DNA from: Deltaproteobacteria bacterium
GTDB lineage: Bacteria > Desulfobacterota > SM23-61
DNA length: 7,863 bases
Assembly (NCBI GenBank): GCA_026388915.1
Contig: JAPLIW010000612.1
Span: 1-7,863, forward strand
Reading direction: 5' to 3'
How positions within the stretch are numbered: position 1 is the first letter of the stretch; each line of letters starts with the position of its first letter. A program made the translations under genes and the position numbers. Shown piece by piece: positions 5,664-7,863 of the stretch. The notes under the pieces are model-generated. The model saw only the letters and a list, made by a program, of their open reading frames with translations, did not search any database and had not been told where the DNA came from.

Positions 5664-6509
5664 TCAGGATTTATGGGATTTCTCCTTTCCGCTCTCCTTC
5701 ATCTTGACCACGACTTTCTTGGAATAGTTGAGGGCTAGGTACTCCACGTTCTTTAACTTGTTCCTCAGGTCCGGCAGGACCTTCTCCAGCCGGTTCAGCT
5801 TGTCTTCGTAATCTCCCGACCCCAGCCGTATGGGGACGCCTCCGTTCAGGGTGTAGAGGATCAAGCCGTTTTTTTTGCTCAGGTGGATCTCCGAGACCTC
5901 CTGAATCGTGAAGATTTTCCGCCCTTCCATCTGGTCCAGAAGATCCATGGCCTGTTGCAGCAATTCCATGGTCCGGGGCTCCTTCTGCTTCCACTCCGGC
6001 AACTGCAGGCCGGTGAGAACGGGGAAATCCAGTTTTTCCTTGGGGTCGGCCTTCTTGAAAATCTCCCCGTTCCGGTCCATCAGGTACAGTTCATCCAGGA
6101 GAATCAGGGCCCGGGGAACCCGCTCCTGGACTTCGATGATCAGGGCCTTTCCGGAAAAATCCCTTCGCACGATCGCCTTCTCCACCCAGGGGTGCTGGGC
6201 CAGGCGGCGGCTCATTTCCTGCAGGTCCAGGTTGATCAGGTTGGACCGGAAATCCACCCTGGCCAGATCCAGGAGTTCGGATTCAACGATGTTCATGCAC
6301 CCCATGATCCTCACTTCTCCGATGTTGAGCTGCCCGGAGTGCTGGAAATACCGGTAGGCGGTGAACCCCAGAAAGGTCAGGCTGCCCACAGTGGCCAGGC
6401 TGAGGAGACCTCTTCCGATCCGGGATCCCCAGCTTTGGAGCCAGCTCTCCTTCTGTTTTTTGAGCCTTTCCCCCGTTCGATGTCTCCGGATCCGATGCCT
6501 GCTGGCCAT
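5664..6509 (-). CDS. ftsQ: Cell division protein FtsQ (DivIB-type)
   Basis: Bitopic inner-membrane divisome protein that joins the early FtsZ/FtsA ring to later periplasmic partners such as FtsB and FtsL; 281 aa, within the usual size range. A strongly basic cytoplasmic segment (MASRHRIRRHRTGERLKKQK) comes first, then one hydrophobic membrane span at about 34-53. A POTRA domain follows at about 61-130 (LNIGEVRIMGCMNI start; LAQHPWVEKAIVRRDF in the middle; IIEVQERVPRALI end). The FtsQ beta domain runs to about 268, including NGEIFKK, DFPVLTG and PIRLGSGDYEDKLNRLEKVL. The HPWV...V.R..P pattern and the position between ddl and ftsA make the identification secure despite low sequence conservation in this family. 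ATG 6507-6509 has GAGAGAGA just upstream, a moderate ribosome site. It starts 89 bases after the ddl stop. Confidence 0.95.
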   Translation of the reverse strand: MASRHRIRRHRTGERLKKQKESWLQSWGSRIGRGLLSLATVGSLTFLGFTAYRYFQHSGQLNIGEVRIMGCMNIVESELLDLARVDFRSNLINLDLQEMSRRLAQHPWVEKAIVRRDFSGKALIIEVQERVPRALILLDELYLMDRNGEIFKKADPKEKLDFPVLTGLQLPEWKQKEPRTMELLQQAMDLLDQMEGRKIFTIQEVSEIHLSKKNGLILYTLNGGVPIRLGSGDYEDKLNRLEKVLPDLRNKLKNVEYLALNYSKKVVVKMKESGKEKSHKS

Positions 6510-6598
6510 TCTCTCTCACTTGGTTATGAACCATACGCTCTGCGACCCTGAAACTTTTTTGGACCCTGGCAGGGTAGGGGAACCTCCCTGCACCGTCA

Positions 6599-7561
6599 TT
6601 ACGCTGAAGCCCCCTTTTTACGAACCGGGATTCTCAACCTCGCCCCCTGGATAATCCGTTCCACCAGCTCCGGGAAAAGGATCCCCATCCCCCTGGCGAT
6701 CTCCGGCAGAAGGCTGAGAGGAGTCATCCCCGGCAGGGTGTTCACCTCCAGGACGAAGAATTCCCCGGGCCTCCGGAAAAGGAGATCCACCCGCGTGGCC
6801 CCCTCACAGCCCAGAAGCCGATGGGCCTGGGAACTCAGGTCCAGGGCTTTCTGGTATTCCTTCGGGGCAAGGGGCGCCGGGAACAGATGTTCGGCCAGCC
6901 CGTCGGTGTACTTGGCCTCATAGTTATAGAACTCCACCTTGGGGACAATCTCGATGGCCCCCAGCGCCACGTCATCCAGGATGCCCACCTGGATCTCCCG
7001 CCCCTTGATAAATTCCTCCACCAGGATTCCTCCCCCGTAACCAAAGGCTTTCTCCGCCGCCAGGGGGATATCCTGGGGATCGGAGACAAGGGTCACCCCC
7101 ACGCTCGAGCCTTCCTGGCATGGCTTGATGACCACGGGAAGGGGGAAAGGAACCTTCAAAAGGGTGATCCCGCCTTCCGGCTGCCGGGCCAGGAAAATGG
7201 ACCGGGGAACGGGCAGGCCGTTCTGCTGGAAGATCTGTCGGGAGACGGCCTTGTTCATGGCCAGGGCGCTGGCCAGGACACCCGATCCGGTGTACGGAAT
7301 CCGCATCATCTCCAGGAGCCCCTGCACCGAACCGTCCTCCCCCAGGGAGCCATGGAGGCCGATAAAGGCCACCTCGATGTTCTCCGCCCGCAGGCGCTGG
7401 GCCAGAAGCTCATCGGCCTCGACGGCCACCGCCCGGTACCCCAGGTCCAGGAGGGCCTGGAGAATGGCTCTTCCGGACATGAGCGACACTTCCCGCTCGG
7501 GCGACATCCCGCCCATCAGAACGCCGATTTTCTTCTTCTTCAGTTCTTCTTCCAGGAACAT
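6599..7561 (-). CDS. ddl: D-alanine--D-alanine ligase
   Basis: ATP-grasp ligase joining two D-alanines into the dipeptide that MurF adds to the peptidoglycan precursor; cytoplasmic, 320 aa, normal Ddl length. Visible motifs are KKIGVLMGGMSPEREVSL (10-27), HGSLGEDGSVQGLLE (70-84), IPYTGSGVLASALAMNK (88-104), the ATP-site segment VIKPCQEGSSVGV (144-156), EEF (182-184), the omega-loop region YEAKYTDG (214-221), RVDLLF (257-262) and the metal/substrate segment LEVNTLPGMTPLSLLP (271-286). The usual Asp in AMDK is Asn103 here, a mild departure. ATG 7559-7561 was chosen. The frame stays open to an ATG at 7633, but those 24 residues (starting MDESSAISARSARE) are translated from a 9-nt repeat array. 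The ATG at 7561 lacks a good ribosome site, so the exact start is less certain than the function. The next dcw gene upstream, often murB, is not adjacent; 302 gene-free bases precede ddl. Confidence 0.97.
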   Translation of the reverse strand: MFLEEELKKKKIGVLMGGMSPEREVSLMSGRAILQALLDLGYRAVAVEADELLAQRLRAENIEVAFIGLHGSLGEDGSVQGLLEMMRIPYTGSGVLASALAMNKAVSRQIFQQNGLPVPRSIFLARQPEGGITLLKVPFPLPVVIKPCQEGSSVGVTLVSDPQDIPLAAEKAFGYGGGILVEEFIKGREIQVGILDDVALGAIEIVPKVEFYNYEAKYTDGLAEHLFPAPLAPKEYQKALDLSSQAHRLLGCEGATRVDLLFRRPGEFFVLEVNTLPGMTPLSLLPEIARGMGILFPELVERIIQGARLRIPVRKKGASA

Positions 7562-7595
7562 ACAGAAATACCAAAAGGACGAAAAATTATTTTCT

Positions 7596-7622
7596 CTCGC
7601 AGAGCGCGCAGAGATCGCAGAG
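7596..7622. repeat. Three-unit 9-nt tandem array upstream of ddl
   Basis: Three 9-nt units, each NNCGCAGAG, start at 7596 (CTCGCAGAG), 7605 (CGCGCAGAG) and 7614 (ATCGCAGAG). The last seven bases are identical in all three. Because nine is a multiple of three, translation toward ddl gives a repeating Ser-Ala-rich peptide, which explains the spurious N-terminal extension of the ddl frame. Confidence 0.8.
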
Positions 7623-7677
7623 CTTTCATCCATGGAACAAAACAGCCGAACAGAGCCACCCCCTCCCCTCCCTCCCC

Positions 7678-7818
7678 GAAGGTGTGAAAAAATTGATTTT
7701 CAGCCGTCACCCCGGTGAAAACCGGGGTCCAGTAAGTTCGTAAATTCTTGAAAACACTGGATTCCGGCTTTCGCCGGAATGACGTGAAAAAGAACTAATT
7801 CGATTTTTTCACACCTTC
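7678..7818. mobile_element. 141-bp nested inverted-repeat element (MITE/REP-like)
   Basis: The outer 19-bp ends are inverted copies, GAAGGTGTGAAAAAATYGA, at 7678-7696 and (reverse) 7800-7818, matching at 18 of 19 positions. Inside are two 29-nt inverted copies at 7705-7733 and 7756-7784, separated by 22 bases. Each copy is itself a hairpin with a 7-bp stem and a GAAA loop: stem CCCCGGT/ACCGGGG in the first, and TTCCGGC/GCCGGAA in the second when read on the minus strand. The second copy matches the common dispersed motif GTCATTCCGGCGAAAGCC found in many proteobacteria, comparable to neisserial dRS3-type repeats (recollection). No transposase is present, so this would be non-autonomous if mobile. 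No target-site duplication was identified. Confidence 0.65.
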
Positions 7819-7832
7819 CCCCATCGATGGGG
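7819..7832. repeat. 14-bp perfect palindrome
   Basis: CCCCATCGATGGGG reads the same on both strands and abuts the right end of the nested inverted-repeat element. It could be an operator-like site, a REP fragment, or part of the same element. Nothing in the sequence decides between these. Confidence 0.5.
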
Positions 7833-7863
7833 AGGGCTTCGTCGTGAGCTCAGCCGAACGGAT

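Larger units (their letters stand above)
7562..7863. other. Gene-free region upstream of ddl, rich in repeats
   Basis: I see no credible gene, tRNA or rRNA in these 302 bases. From the ddl side it holds an AT-rich leader (7562-7595) where a ddl promoter could lie but none is convincing, a 9-nt-period array (7596-7622) and a C-rich tract (about 7658-7677). These are followed by a nested inverted-repeat element (7678-7818), a 14-bp palindrome (7819-7832) and a tail with GTGAGCTCAGCCGAACG near the window end. Any link of ddl to upstream mur genes is therefore broken or at least stretched. Confidence 0.7.

Noticed and set aside
4183..5727. 514-codon plus-strand open frame opposite ftsA.
   Set aside because: Same reasoning as for ftsZ: an antisense shadow with a low-complexity His/Asp/Gly composition that runs through repeat sequence at both ends.
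6563..6575. ACCCTGGCAGGGT hairpin in the ddl-ftsQ gap.
   Set aside because: A 5-bp stem without a following U-run on the operon strand. A terminator inside this operon would also be unexpected, so it was not listed as a feature.

Overview
This window holds the distal part of a bacterial division and cell-wall (dcw) cluster on the minus strand, read from high to low coordinates: ddl (D-Ala-D-Ala ligase), ftsQ, ftsA, ftsZ, then a radical SAM protein of unknown function. A short unknown gene on the plus strand converges on the radical SAM gene. A minus-strand HIT-family gene at the left edge diverges from that short gene. The DNA is GC-rich by eye. The order ddl-ftsQ-ftsA-ftsZ followed by a B12-binding-like radical SAM gene recalls Desulfobacterota/Syntrophia-type (former Deltaproteobacteria) genomes. 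That placement rests on gene order and general protein character, not on a search.

Layout. 4-471 (-): HIT protein with a changed third histidine. 472-673: divergent gap. 674-985 (+): 103-aa unknown protein. 986-1026: convergent gap. 1027-2763 (-): radical SAM protein. 2853-4046 (-): ftsZ, with a duplicated C-terminal peptide. 4047-4269: repeat-filled gap. 4270-5505 (-): ftsA. 5506-5663: gap with a G6/C6 hairpin. 5664-6509 (-): ftsQ. 6510-6598: plain gap. 6599-7561 (-): ddl. 7562-7863: 302 bases without a gene, filled with repeats.

How the genes work together: Ddl makes the D-Ala-D-Ala dipeptide for peptidoglycan precursors. FtsZ forms the cytoplasmic ring, FtsA anchors it to the membrane, and FtsQ is the bitopic periplasmic scaffold that brings in later divisome proteins. 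The radical SAM protein is a probable operon partner with no assigned role.

The most unusual content lies between the genes. Four of the gaps carry degenerate arrays with a strict 7-nt period, using different unit sequences in each gap. A fifth gap, upstream of ddl, carries a 9-nt-period array plus a 141-bp nested inverted-repeat element. In that element two inverted hairpin copies differ only by compensatory base-pair changes. Several arrays run into gene ends and create misleading start codons or altered C-termini, so starts were chosen inside the arrays for ddl, the radical SAM gene and the short unknown gene.
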